A stretch of DNA of 13,192 nt, taken from an uncultured Collinsella sp. (lineage in GTDB: Bacteria; Actinomycetota; Coriobacteriia; Coriobacteriales; Coriobacteriaceae). Positions 1 to 6,953 of this stretch are shown piece by piece. Below the pieces are notes generated by a model, which was not told the origin of the DNA, searched no databases, and saw only the letters and a program-made list of their open reading frames with translations. Each line of letters starts with the position of its first letter. Within the stretch, counting starts at the first letter, position 1. The DNA lies in the NCBI GenBank assembly GCA_937969105.1, contig CALBUZ010000103.1:1-13192 (forward strand). Direction: 5' to 3'. Both the position numbers and the translations under genes were made by a program.

Positions 1-115
1 AACCAGTCAACCGCATGAAAGGCAAAGACGGCAAGGCTTGCCTGTCCGCAGAACGCTCGCATCACCGCTTCGGCCTAAACGTATACCCGGCAAGAATAAA
101 GAACACCGGCATGTG

Positions 116-147
116 AAAAAGCCCAGACCACCAAGCGGTCTGGGCTT
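116..147 (-). terminator. Rho-independent terminator of the tRNA-Arg gene
   Basis: An 11-bp perfect inverted repeat (arms 119-129 and 137-147) encloses a 7-nt loop. Read on the minus strand, the hairpin is followed by a run of five T (116-120, partly shared with the stem base). It starts 9 bases past the CCA end of the tRNA on the same strand, so it most likely ends the tRNA transcript. Confidence 0.85.
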
Positions 148-156
148 AATAAACGA

Positions 157-233
157 TGGTGCTCCATGGCGGATTCGAACCGTCGACCTTGGGATTAGAA
201 GTCCCCTGCTCTATCCAACTGAGCTAATGGAGC
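157..233 (-). tRNA. tRNA-Arg (anticodon UCU), CCA encoded
   Basis: The minus strand folds into a full 77-nt cloverleaf. The acceptor stem GCTCCAT pairs with ATGGAGC, followed by discriminator A and an encoded CCA. The D arm is GCTC/GAGC. The anticodon loop is CTTCTAA, giving UCU for AGA/AGG codons. The T loop is TTCGAAT. Two stem positions do not pair: G27-A43 at the top of the anticodon stem and A50-C64 in the T stem. All expected invariant loop bases are present, so I call it functional. A TATACT hexamer at 279-284 (minus) could be its -10 box, but no good -35 box goes with it. It lies directly beside the decayed exporter copy. Confidence 0.95.
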
Positions 234-286
234 AAATAACCGCACGCCAAGCAAGCGCGAGCCCACCAAGCGCAAATAAGTATAAC

Positions 287-879
287 CTACTTGAACTGTT
301 CGCGGTATGCCTCGCATACCTCATCGACCGGGCCGTCCATACGAAGGTCGCCCTTCTCAATCCAAACGCACGCTGGCAGATGCGCGCAGCCATGCCCGAA
401 GAGAAGTTCTTGAGCGGCATGTCGACAAAGTTCTGCAGCTCAACGAACTCGATAATGCCATCAAGGTCGGCATCGATAAATTCCTTGGTATAGCCGAGTA
501 GCGCAACGTTCAAATAAATGTTCTCGCGTACCGTCAGCTCGGGATCAAAGCCAGCTCCAAGCTCAATCAGAGGTGCAATGTTGCCATGAACCTTAACGCT
601 GCCCTCGCTAGGCTCGAGCACACCAGCGATAATCTTGAGCATCGTGGACTTGCCGGAACCATTAGTACCGACCAAGCCCACGACCTCACCGCGGTGAATA
701 TCAAACGAGATGTGCTTAAGCGCCCTAAACTCCTCAAAGAACAACTCATGCTTAGCGAGCTTAATAAAACATTCTTTGAGGCTGGTCAGCGAGTCAGACG
801 CCATGTTAAAGATCATGGTGGTGGCGTCGACCTCGACAGCCAGAGGCTGCTCGTTGTAATCAACAACAGATTCAGTCAT
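287..879 (-). pseudogene. Decayed polysaccharide ABC-exporter ATPase (Wzt/TagH type), internal deletion plus frameshift
   Basis: The N-terminal part closely matches the intact ATPase at 6189-6944 (roughly 70% identical by eye). It keeps the short lead-in with FNMAS, Walker A GTNGSGKS, the LIELGAGF segment and the signature FSSGM. Right after the signature (SGMAARI) the reading jumps to what should be the region near the C-terminus. Compared with the paralogue, 58 codons are missing, including Walker B, the D-loop and the H-loop. The join lies at 379-385 in a GCGCATC heptamer that occurs at both matching places in the intact gene. One further base is missing between 367 and 368; restoring it recovers a proper C-terminus (VWIEKGDLRMDGPVDEV to EQFK) with a TAG stop at 287-289. 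As it stands, translation runs out of frame to 211, into the tRNA. The start is ATG at 879 behind AAAGGA; a GTG at 882 also exists. Without Walker B it cannot be an active ATPase. Confidence 0.92.
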
Positions 880-891
880 CACAGCATTCCT

Positions 892-942
892 TTAGATGTA
901 GAAGATAAATTTGCGCTCGGACTTGTGGAAGACGGCTACATC
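892..942 (-). pseudogene. C-terminal remnant of a Wzm-type ABC permease
   Basis: Sixteen codons and a TAA stop (892-894) read VFHKSERKFIFYI at the end. This lines up with the last residues VFKKTEHKFILYV of the intact permease at 6954-7766. An in-frame TGA lies just upstream (943-945), and beyond it the similarity ends. The stop sits 12 bases ahead of the decayed ATPase start, about the same spacing as in the intact pair (9 bases), so the remnant marks a former permease-ATPase operon. All membrane segments are gone. The assignment is firm because both sequence and position match. Confidence 0.85.
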
Positions 943-1001
943 TCAGGATGCCAGGGCCAAACGGCTATACTTTCTACGATAGAATATAAAAGGAGCATTG
1001 A

Positions 1002-1964
1002 GTGAATTCTGAATCTATTGCCGTCATTATCCCCTGCTACAACGAAGCCCTCACGATCGGCAAAGTCATTGACGACTTCCACCGCGAGCTTCCGCAGGCG
1101 ACGGTCTATGTATACGATAACAACTCGTCAGACGATACCTCGCGCATCGCAACGGAACACGGCGCCACAGTGCGCTTTGAGCCCCGACAGGGAAAGGGCA
1201 ATGTCTGCCGTCAGATGTTCCGCGATATCGACGCCGATTGCTACCTCATGGTCGACGGCGACGACACCTACCCCGCCGAAGCGGCAAAAGCCCTCTGCGA
1301 GCCCATTCTTAATGGTACAGCCGATATGACCGTCGGCGATCGCCTGTCCAACGGCACCTACGCCGAGGAAAACAAGCGCGCCTTCCACGGCTTTGGCAAC
1401 AATCTGGTTCGTGCCATGATCAAATGGATTTATGGATACAGCTTCGATGACGTCATGACGGGCTATCGCGCCATGAGCCGCCCCTTTGTCAAAACGTTCC
1501 CCGTGCTTTCCGAGGGCTTTCAGATCGAAACCGAGCTCTCCATCCATGCCGTCGACCACCGCTGGCGCATCAAAGATGTGCCTATTGAGTACCGTGACCG
1601 CCCCGAGGGTTCCGAATCCAAACTCAACACCGTCAGCGACGGCATCAAAGTTGTCGCCATGATCGGCACGCTGTTCAAGGACTACCGCCCGCTCAAATTC
1701 TTCAGCCTCGTTGCGCTCCTGTTTGCAATAATCGGTCTTGCCCTGGGCATTCCCATCATTGTCGAGTATTTCCAGACCGGTCTTGTTCCGCGCTTCCCAA
1801 CCGCCCTGCTCGCCGCATCGTTTATGTTCCTGTGTAGCTTAAGTCTCGCGACTGGTTTTATCCTCGACTCCGTGGCAAAGGTCGAAAAAAAGCAGTGGGA
1901 AGTCAATGTGTATAGCAAATACGCCTTCGGTGAATATCGCAACGACAACCCAAACGCAAGGTAA
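1002..1964 (+). CDS. Membrane-anchored GT2 glycosyltransferase, Dpm1/GtrB-like
   Basis: This 320-residue protein has an N-terminal GT-A domain and two C-terminal membrane helices. The GT2 start is IIPCYNEA (9-16). DNNSSDD (39-45) is the nucleotide-binding loop and DGDD (85-88) is the metal-binding DxD motif. FQIETELS (173-180) and the following DVPIEYRDR stretch are typical of the branch that transfers one sugar from a nucleotide to a polyprenyl phosphate. Helices are predicted at about 233-256 and 266-289. The length and topology fit bactoprenol glycosyltransferases (GtrB) and Dpm1/ArnC-like enzymes, so the likely product is an undecaprenyl-phosphate sugar, though the sugar is unknown. The start is GTG, 6 bases after AAAAGGAG; no upstream ATG fits. 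A TATACT at 966-971 may be a -10 box. The gene runs divergently from the dead exporter and its base composition is less GC-rich than the operon at 2573-7766. No flippase partner (GtrA) is in the window. Confidence 0.9.
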   Translation: MNSESIAVIIPCYNEALTIGKVIDDFHRELPQATVYVYDNNSSDDTSRIATEHGATVRFEPRQGKGNVCRQMFRDIDADCYLMVDGDDTYPAEAAKALCEPILNGTADMTVGDRLSNGTYAEENKRAFHGFGNNLVRAMIKWIYGYSFDDVMTGYRAMSRPFVKTFPVLSEGFQIETELSIHAVDHRWRIKDVPIEYRDRPEGSESKLNTVSDGIKVVAMIGTLFKDYRPLKFFSLVALLFAIIGLALGIPIIVEYFQTGLVPRFPTALLAASFMFLCSLSLATGFILDSVAKVEKKQWEVNVYSKYAFGEYRNDNPNAR

Positions 1965-1970
1965 ACCGCC

Positions 1971-2027
1971 ATACCGCGCATTTCCATCGTCGTGCCGTGC
2001 TACAACGAGTAGGCGCAGACGGCGCTT
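1971..2027 (+). pseudogene. N-terminal fossil of another GT2 glycosyltransferase
   Basis: Seven bases after the stop of the preceding GT2, the sequence reads PRISIVVPCYNE, the standard first strand and loop of a GT2 enzyme, then TAG (2010-2012), then AQTAL in the same frame. GT2 genes usually continue CYNEE, so a GAG to TAG change explains the stop. The codon where a start would be is ATA (1971-1973) rather than ATG, with AAGG upstream overlapping the previous stop region. After AQTAL the GT2 resemblance ends. The gene was probably the second of an operon with the GT2 at 1002-1964 and has lost nearly all of its body. Confidence 0.75.
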
Positions 2028-2122
2028 GGTACGAGCTCGACAACACCAAAAGCCTCTACGCCGCCACGATGGACAAGTGGCGCCGCACGCAATACCTGGA
2101 GCTCGCCGAGCGCGTCTCATAA
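2009..2122 (+). pseudogene. Unrecognised C-terminal gene fragment
   Basis: In a frame shifted from the GT2 fossil there is an open stretch ending in TAA at 2120-2122. It encodes DGAWYELDNTKSLYAATM followed by DKWRRTQYLELAERVS. The composition looks coding: mostly G/C third positions and an amphipathic charged end. There is no start codon or ribosome site of its own, and it begins where the GT2 fossil breaks off. It may be the tail of that same GT2, joined by an internal deletion, or the tail of a third gene. I do not recognise the family. Confidence 0.45.
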
Positions 2123-2133
2123 CCAGTACTCCG

Positions 2134-2189
2134 GATGTGACCCAGAATGGCGGAAAGGCAAAGCCGCAACCGCCATTCTGGGTCACATC
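2134..2189. repeat. Perfect 20-bp inverted repeat with 16-nt loop
   Basis: The arms are 2134-2153 (starting GATGTGACCCAG) and 2170-2189 (ending CTGGGTCACATC), with no mismatch. The loop AAAGGCAAAGCCGCAA can itself form a GGC/GCC mini-stem. No T-run follows on either strand, so it is a poor intrinsic terminator. The right arm overlaps the end of the nucleoside-hydrolase fragment on the minus strand, where GATGTGACC encodes the Asp-Val-Thr of that family's conserved GLDVT motif. It may be a REP/MITE-like dispersed element, a protein-binding palindrome, or the scar of an inverted duplication. Confidence 0.85.
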
Positions 2190-2525
2190 GAGGCGGCACA
2201 TAACGATGTGTAGCCCGCTCGAGACCACAATCTGCGCAGCCTCGGGGTCGTCCCATATGTTGAACTCGGCGTACACGGTCGCGTTTCCGCCAACCGTGGT
2301 GCCGCCCATGAGGACGATGCGGTCGATACGATCGGCACGCCCCGAGTACGTACGTGGGAACAGCGTGACGTTCGTCAAGGGACCGGCTGGAACGAGCGTC
2401 ATCTTGGTATCGTCGGGCAACCCGGAAATAGAGCGGGCCATCTCCACGATTGCCGGCTCATCGGACAGCTTGCGGTCGGTCGCCCCCTCAAGCACGGCCT
2501 CGCCCAACCCCGACACACCATTCAC
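2181..2525 (-). pseudogene. Internal fragment of an inosine-uridine-type nucleoside hydrolase
   Basis: About 115 codons match the middle of the IUNH family, enzymes that cleave ribonucleosides to ribose and base. Visible hallmarks are NGVSGLGEAVLEG near the start, the core AGPLTNVTLFP, then MGGTTVGGNATVYAEFNIWDDPEAA in family order, and finally SGLHIVMCRLDVT. The N-terminal DxDxGxDD calcium and catalytic site is missing, as is the C-terminal third with its catalytic histidine, so it cannot be active. The fragment begins abruptly about 48 bases beyond the stop of the GT-B gene upstream on the same strand, and ends inside the palindrome at 2134-2189. The frame stays open past the palindrome to 1839, but that stretch does not resemble IUNH. 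Nucleoside salvage has no link to the surrounding glycan genes, so it was probably stranded by rearrangement. Confidence 0.85.
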
Positions 2526-2572
2526 TCTCCTATCAGTCCGAATATAGGACGAGCACGCCTCACGGGGGCAAT

Positions 2573-3808
2573 CTACTTCGTGCGCTCGGAGATCAGGCCT
2601 CGAATGAGGTCGACGGTAGCCTCATAGGAATGCGGGCGGTCGAACTGTGCCGCCGCGAGCTCGCGCGCCACGCGACCCATGCGCGCGCGTCCCGCCTCGT
2701 CCTCGACAAGCTCGCAGATCACCCTGGCGAGCCCCTCGGCGTCACCCGGCACAACATTCACGCCAAAGCCGTCACGCACGACCTTCTCGCGAAACTCAAC
2801 GTTCATGGACGTGTTGATCATGGGGCGTCCCGAGGCCAGGTAATCGCCTATCTTGGTGGGCACGCTCTGGGGCGCGTTCGCCACCAGCGAGTTGACCACC
2901 ATGTCGGACGCCTTGAGCCAAGCCGCCATGACACGGTACGGCATGTAGCCCAAAAGCTCAGCAGGCGCCCCGGTTCGCTCAACCGCCGCCTCGACGGATG
3001 CGCGTTCGGGGCCATCGCCAAGAATCTTGAGTCTGAGCTCGGGATGCGCCTTGGCAGCTATCGCCACAGCCTCGACGAGCGTCTCCAAGTCGTATAGTGC
3101 CGAGATATTACCCGCGTAAGCAACCCAGACCTCGCCCTCGGGCTTTTCCACGGAGCCGACGTTCTCAGCGGCGCCCGCGTCGAACTCCTCGAGGTCGTTA
3201 CCCACGTACACCACGAGCTTGGGGATATCCTCAGAGCGGTCGCGGAAAGGGCGCGCGGCGTACTCGTCGGACGTACCCACCACGGCGTCCGCCAACGCGT
3301 ACGCGCGACGAGCTTGGCGCTCGAACGGAGCGAAGGCTATGTCGGACAGCACCGGAACGTCGAGCGCGATACGAAAGGCCTCGGGCCACAGGTCGTTCAC
3401 ATCGACCACGAAGGGGATGCCGTAGCGTTTCGCGGACCGTCCCACGGCGAGCGTCACATCGTTGGGCGGAATCTGGCAGTAGATGAGGTCGTAGTCGTGG
3501 TCCACATCGAAGTACGCCGTCACGCGCTTGGCCATCACATGGTGCGCCCAGATGCGCTGGGGGCACATGTTGGCGGGATAGCTCGGCTCGGCAATGAACT
3601 TCACGTTGAACGCGTGCATGCTCGTGTCGAACGTCGCCAAATCACGCTGGCGCTTCTCCCAGTGCTGGAAGCCGCTCGTGATGAAGTCGACATCGAAGCC
3701 ACGCTCCACGAGAAGCGTCGCGAGGAACGTGTAGCGCGTGGCACCCTTGACCTCATGGCCAAGCTTGGCGTCGGCGCTGAATATGGCTATGCGCGGTTTG
3801 CGGCTCAT
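2573..3808 (-). CDS. GT-B fold glycosyltransferase (GT4-like), last gene of the export operon
   Basis: This 411-residue soluble protein has two Rossmann-like halves. The N-terminal acceptor half opens with RIAIFSADAKLGHEVKGATR and contains VVDVNDLWPE (134-143), a common GT4 segment. The C-terminal donor half opens near 228 with WVAYAGNIS, followed by ILGDGPE (262-268) and PTKIGDYLASGRPMI (317-331), the nucleotide-sugar binding region. The usual ExxxxxxxE pair is not clear; IGDYLASGRP occupies its place. It probably adds one sugar to a lipid-linked glycan on the cytoplasmic face; donor and linkage cannot be read from sequence. The ATG is preceded by AAGGGA at 6-base spacing. It follows the GT2 at 3830-4891 by 21 bases, so it belongs to the same operon. 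No clear terminator follows; transcription would run into the nucleoside-hydrolase fossil. Confidence 0.9.
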   Translation of the reverse strand: MSRKPRIAIFSADAKLGHEVKGATRYTFLATLLVERGFDVDFITSGFQHWEKRQRDLATFDTSMHAFNVKFIAEPSYPANMCPQRIWAHHVMAKRVTAYFDVDHDYDLIYCQIPPNDVTLAVGRSAKRYGIPFVVDVNDLWPEAFRIALDVPVLSDIAFAPFERQARRAYALADAVVGTSDEYAARPFRDRSEDIPKLVVYVGNDLEEFDAGAAENVGSVEKPEGEVWVAYAGNISALYDLETLVEAVAIAAKAHPELRLKILGDGPERASVEAAVERTGAPAELLGYMPYRVMAAWLKASDMVVNSLVANAPQSVPTKIGDYLASGRPMINTSMNVEFREKVVRDGFGVNVVPGDAEGLARVICELVEDEAGRARMGRVARELAAAQFDRPHSYEATVDLIRGLISERTK

Positions 3809-3829
3809 GAATCATCCCTTGGTAGCGTG

Positions 3830-4891
3830 CTAGTGACGGCGCTTGGAGACCAAGCGCTTGATGGAGTTGTACGAGAAGCTCAAGCGGTTGAGGAGCATGG
3901 CCATACGGTATCGCTGCTCGCCGCGCGCCCACTGGTCTATGTCCGCACACCTCAACTCGCGTCGGAACGCCTTGGCGCGCGCACGCCCACGGCTGCGATC
4001 CTCATCGAACAGCAACGCGATGTTGTAGTGCGTGTCCACGATGAGGTGGACCTTCTCGCGCACGTAGTAGACGGACTCATCCGAAAGTCTCTCCCCGCTC
4101 GCGGCGCATACCTCGCCATGCTCGCAGCGCTCAAGGTAGTCCAGGAGCTCCATGACCACGCGGTCGTGATCGTCCCAGCGGCGCACGTAGTTCGCCTGGC
4201 TCACGGACTGGTTCTCGTTGCCCACCAGGTACTGGTACACCTCGATATCGAGGTAGCAGATGGTAGAGGCGGGCACGCTTGCCTTGACCACGTACTCATA
4301 GTCCTCGTAGAAGGTGTGCTCGAGCAGGCTGATGCCGATACCGCGTAGGTAGTCCGTACGCGCGGTGAGCGTGTGGATCATGATCTGGAACACGGTGTCG
4401 CCGTTGGTGAGAACGCTGGAGAAGTCGAGCGCACGACCCGTGACAACGCCCTTGGCGAGCGGGAACGGACGCTCCTCGCCAGAAGTCATGTCAATCTCGC
4501 GCTTCTTGTCTACCACAAGGTCGCAATCGAGGTCGGCAAGACGCTCGAGTAGCTCGGCCATACCGTCCGTGTTCACCCAGTCGTCGCCGTCCACCACGCG
4601 GAAATAGCGCCCGCGTGCCTCGGCCAGGCCGGCGTTCACGGCCGAGCCGTGGCCTCCGTTCTTCTTGGAGATGACACGGATCACGCCATGGCTGCGCGCG
4701 GCGAACTCCTCCGCAAGCGCACGGGTGCCGTCGGTAGAGCCATCGTCCACCACGACGACCTCGAGCTTGCCCACGAATCGCGGGTCGAGGTAGGACTCAA
4801 GACCTCGCGCGAGGTAGCTCTCGACGTTGTAAGCAGGGACAGCGACGGTAAGCTGCAGCGCGCTTCCGCCCCGACTCTCAACAGCACTCAT
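3830..4891 (-). CDS. GT2 glycosyltransferase (soluble, 353 aa)
   Basis: A GT-A domain with standard GT2 motifs: VAVPAYNVESYL (16-27), VVDDGSTDGT (47-56) for nucleotide binding, KNGGHGSAVNAGL (77-89), and the metal-binding DGDDW (101-105). YED (195-197) is a plausible catalytic-base site. The rest, to residue 353, is a family-specific C-terminal region rich in Arg and Tyr with no membrane helix, so it likely works at the inner face of the membrane. It probably transfers one sugar in the repeat unit; the donor is not predictable. The ATG at 4891 has GAGAGGGG 7 bases upstream. It sits 39 bases after the preceding GT2 and 21 bases before the GT-B gene in the operon. The N-terminal 12 residues are not part of the fold but belong to the only start with a good ribosome site. 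Confidence 0.92.
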   Translation of the reverse strand: MSAVESRGGSALQLTVAVPAYNVESYLARGLESYLDPRFVGKLEVVVVDDGSTDGTRALAEEFAARSHGVIRVISKKNGGHGSAVNAGLAEARGRYFRVVDGDDWVNTDGMAELLERLADLDCDLVVDKKREIDMTSGEERPFPLAKGVVTGRALDFSSVLTNGDTVFQIMIHTLTARTDYLRGIGISLLEHTFYEDYEYVVKASVPASTICYLDIEVYQYLVGNENQSVSQANYVRRWDDHDRVVMELLDYLERCEHGEVCAASGERLSDESVYYVREKVHLIVDTHYNIALLFDEDRSRGRARAKAFRRELRCADIDQWARGEQRYRMAMLLNRLSFSYNSIKRLVSKRRH

Positions 4892-4930
4892 GCATACACC
4901 CCTCTCGCGGCTGACAGACCGCGCGGCATC

Positions 4931-6187
4931 CTATCCAACCGTCTTCGCGCACGCGTATGCGCGCGAAGACCTTCCCCGCACCACATGCACGCAGCGACCC
5001 GCGGCGAGCATGAGGTGCAGATTGCCCCTGGCGAGCAGGGCATGGAGTGCGCGCGAGACGCATCCCGACCTCGCCGGAGCCTCGACGATGAGTTCACGAT
5101 ACAGAGGGTCTGCCGTGAGCTCGGCGCAAAACGCACGGCGGGCCGCCGCGTCCATGCCCGCCCGCTCGTCGAACGTGCGCTCGATGGCGCTCAGCACGTA
5201 CCGCGCAAACCTAAAGCCCAAGCGCGAACGAGCGTCGGTACTGTCAAGGCCCCAACCGCGCAGCAGCTCAAACAACTCCGCCACGCGCCTGCGGTGCACC
5301 TCGTAATAGCGCGGCACGAATTTGTTCGTAAGGTTTACATTCTCGCGTTTCTGATAGCGATAAAGCGGACGACATATCACGGCGGCCGAACCCACACGGC
5401 GCGCAACCTCGATATTGAAGCAGACGTCCTCAATGAGCGGTACATCCTCGAACGAGAGGCCATCGAGCACCTCTCGGCGGTAGACCTTGTTCCAAGCGTA
5501 CCCGAAGAGCGTGAGCTCCTCGAGGTCGAGAATGCTCGAGCGGTATTCGTCGCGATCCAGCAGAAACGCGCTTCGCCCCGCGGCAAGCTCGATAGCCGCA
5601 GGAGAATCCGCTGCAACGACGTGACACGTGGGGGCATCGAGGTCATCCGTGCTGAAGACTGCGCCGTCCAGCGCCGGCACAAGCTCTCGCGTACCCGTAA
5701 CGGCCCCGTTGTCAGCGCGGTATTCCTCGCGACAACCAAACACGACGACATCGCACGGGGTATTCGGGCGAAGCGGAAAGCTCGCAGGATCGACGACGCC
5801 TCCCATAGGAACACCAGCACCCATGGCTATGGCCGCGCGACACTCCTCGAGAAGCTCGGGGTCGTACGTGTCATCTGGGTCGGGCATCCATACGTAGGAG
5901 CCGCGTGCCGCCGCGATGCCGGTATTACGCGCGCCGGACAGGCCTTGGTTCTCCTTGTGGCGCACAAGACGAATACGCGCGTCTTGCGCAGCGGCCGCCT
6001 CCACGATCCTAGCCACGTTATCGGGAGAGGCGTCGTCAACGCAGATGAGCTCCCAGTCCGCACACGTTTGAGCACGGACGCACGCTATGGCATCGGACAG
6101 GTAAGCCGCCACGCCATAGCAAGGCATGATAATGGAAAAGAAGGGGCGGCGCTCGCTCGCGGCCGCCTTGTCGCACGCGCCGGACAT
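4931..6187 (-). CDS. GT2 glycosyltransferase (soluble, 418 aa)
   Basis: GT-A domain: FFSIIMPCYGVAAYL (16-30), ICVDDASPDN (48-57), NQGLSGARNTGI (80-91) and the DxD motif DPDD (103-106). LIEDVCFN (251-258) gives the acidic pair expected for the catalytic base. The segment between DxD and catalytic loop (about 125-225) is unusually long, which accounts for most of the extra length over a typical 300-350-residue GT2. No membrane helix is seen, although the C-terminal 40 residues are basic and moderately hydrophobic. Its ATG lies one base after the TAA of the ATPase gene, with no strong ribosome site of its own, so it is probably translated by coupling and made together with the exporter. The role is chain assembly before export; donor and acceptor are unknown. 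Confidence 0.92.
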   Translation of the reverse strand: MSGACDKAAASERRPFFSIIMPCYGVAAYLSDAIACVRAQTCADWELICVDDASPDNVARIVEAAAAQDARIRLVRHKENQGLSGARNTGIAAARGSYVWMPDPDDTYDPELLEECRAAIAMGAGVPMGGVVDPASFPLRPNTPCDVVVFGCREEYRADNGAVTGTRELVPALDGAVFSTDDLDAPTCHVVAADSPAAIELAAGRSAFLLDRDEYRSSILDLEELTLFGYAWNKVYRREVLDGLSFEDVPLIEDVCFNIEVARRVGSAAVICRPLYRYQKRENVNLTNKFVPRYYEVHRRRVAELFELLRGWGLDSTDARSRLGFRFARYVLSAIERTFDERAGMDAAARRAFCAELTADPLYRELIVEAPARSGCVSRALHALLARGNLHLMLAAGRCVHVVRGRSSRAYACAKTVG

Positions 6188-6188
6188 G

Positions 6189-6944
6189 TTAGTCGAACTG
6201 CGCCTTGTAAGCCGCGCAGACCTCGTCCACCGGACCGATCATGCGCTCGTGGCCCTTCTCGATCCACACCGCGGAGGTGCAGATGCGCTCCACCTGCTCG
6301 ATGGAATGGCTCACGAACAACACGGTCACGTTGCCGGAATCTATGAAGCTCTGGATGCGGCGCTCGCACTTCTGCTGGAAAAACACGTCGCCCACGGAGA
6401 GCGTCTCATCGACGATGAGGATGTCGGGCTCCACCACGGTGGCGATGGCGAACGCGATGCGCGCGACCATACCGGATGAGTAGTTCTTCATGGGCATGTC
6501 GAGGAAGTCGCGCAGTTCGGCGAAGTCCACGATCTCGTCCAGGTGCTCCTCCATGAACTGCTTGGAGTAACCCAAAAGCGCACCGTTGAGGAAGATGTTC
6601 TCACGCGCGGTGAGCTCGAGGTCGAAACCAGCGCCCAGCTCGATGAGGGGCGCGATGTTGCCACGAACCGTCACGGTGCCCTTCGTAGGCTCGAGCACGC
6701 CGGCGATGATCTTGAGCATGGTGGACTTACCAGAACCGTTGGTTCCCACCAGGCCAATGACCTCGCCCTTCTTAACCTTGAAGCTCACGTGCTCCAAAGC
6801 ATGGAACTCCTTGAAGAACAACTCGTGGCGCACGAGCTTGATGAAGTACTCCTTGAGGGAGTTGAGCTGCTCGCTGGCCATGTTAAAGACCATCGTGACG
6901 TCGTCGACCTCGATGGCGTACTCGGTGTTGGTAGCGTCTGCCAT
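6189..6944 (-). CDS. Polysaccharide ABC exporter, ATP-binding subunit (Wzt/TagH type)
   Basis: This 251-residue ATPase powers export of a lipid-linked glycan through the membrane permease encoded just upstream. All motifs are intact: Walker A GTNGSGKS (67-74), signature YSSGM (155-159), Walker B ILIVDE (175-180) and H-loop SH (212-213). The N-terminus carries the lead-in FNMASEQLNSLKEYF (20-34), and the LIELGAGF segment (100-107) is characteristic of glycan exporters. The protein stops soon after the nucleotide-binding domain, lacking the roughly 150-residue C-terminal carbohydrate-binding domain of Wzt proteins that recognise capped O-antigens. This points to the teichoic-acid/rhamnan style of exporter. 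The ATG (6944) follows the permease stop by 9 bases with GGCGGA upstream; the next gene starts one base after its stop. A broken close paralogue lies at 287-879. Confidence 0.95.
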   Translation of the reverse strand: MADATNTEYAIEVDDVTMVFNMASEQLNSLKEYFIKLVRHELFFKEFHALEHVSFKVKKGEVIGLVGTNGSGKSTMLKIIAGVLEPTKGTVTVRGNIAPLIELGAGFDLELTARENIFLNGALLGYSKQFMEEHLDEIVDFAELRDFLDMPMKNYSSGMVARIAFAIATVVEPDILIVDETLSVGDVFFQQKCERRIQSFIDSGNVTVLFVSHSIEQVERICTSAVWIEKGHERMIGPVDEVCAAYKAQFD

Positions 6945-6953
6945 GATTCCGCC

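Noticed and set aside
1..115. A possible gene or element at the left edge
   Set aside because: Only short frames without a ribosome site or recognisable motif; a small GCAAGGCTTGC palindrome near 32-42 is the sole structure seen.
1839..2180. Continuation of the nucleoside-hydrolase frame past the palindrome
   Set aside because: The frame is open but the peptide after the LDVT motif has no hydrolase resemblance and overlaps the antisense of the GT2 gene and fossils.
287..2572. A mobile element inserted next to the tRNA gene
   Set aside because: I looked for integrase or transposase fragments and for a direct repeat of the tRNA 3' end and found none; the decay can be explained by deletions alone.
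4649..6346. A 565-codon open frame on the plus strand opposite two GT2 genes and the ATPase
   Set aside because: It spans three well-supported minus-strand genes and gives an Arg/His-rich product with no motif; it is a shadow frame.
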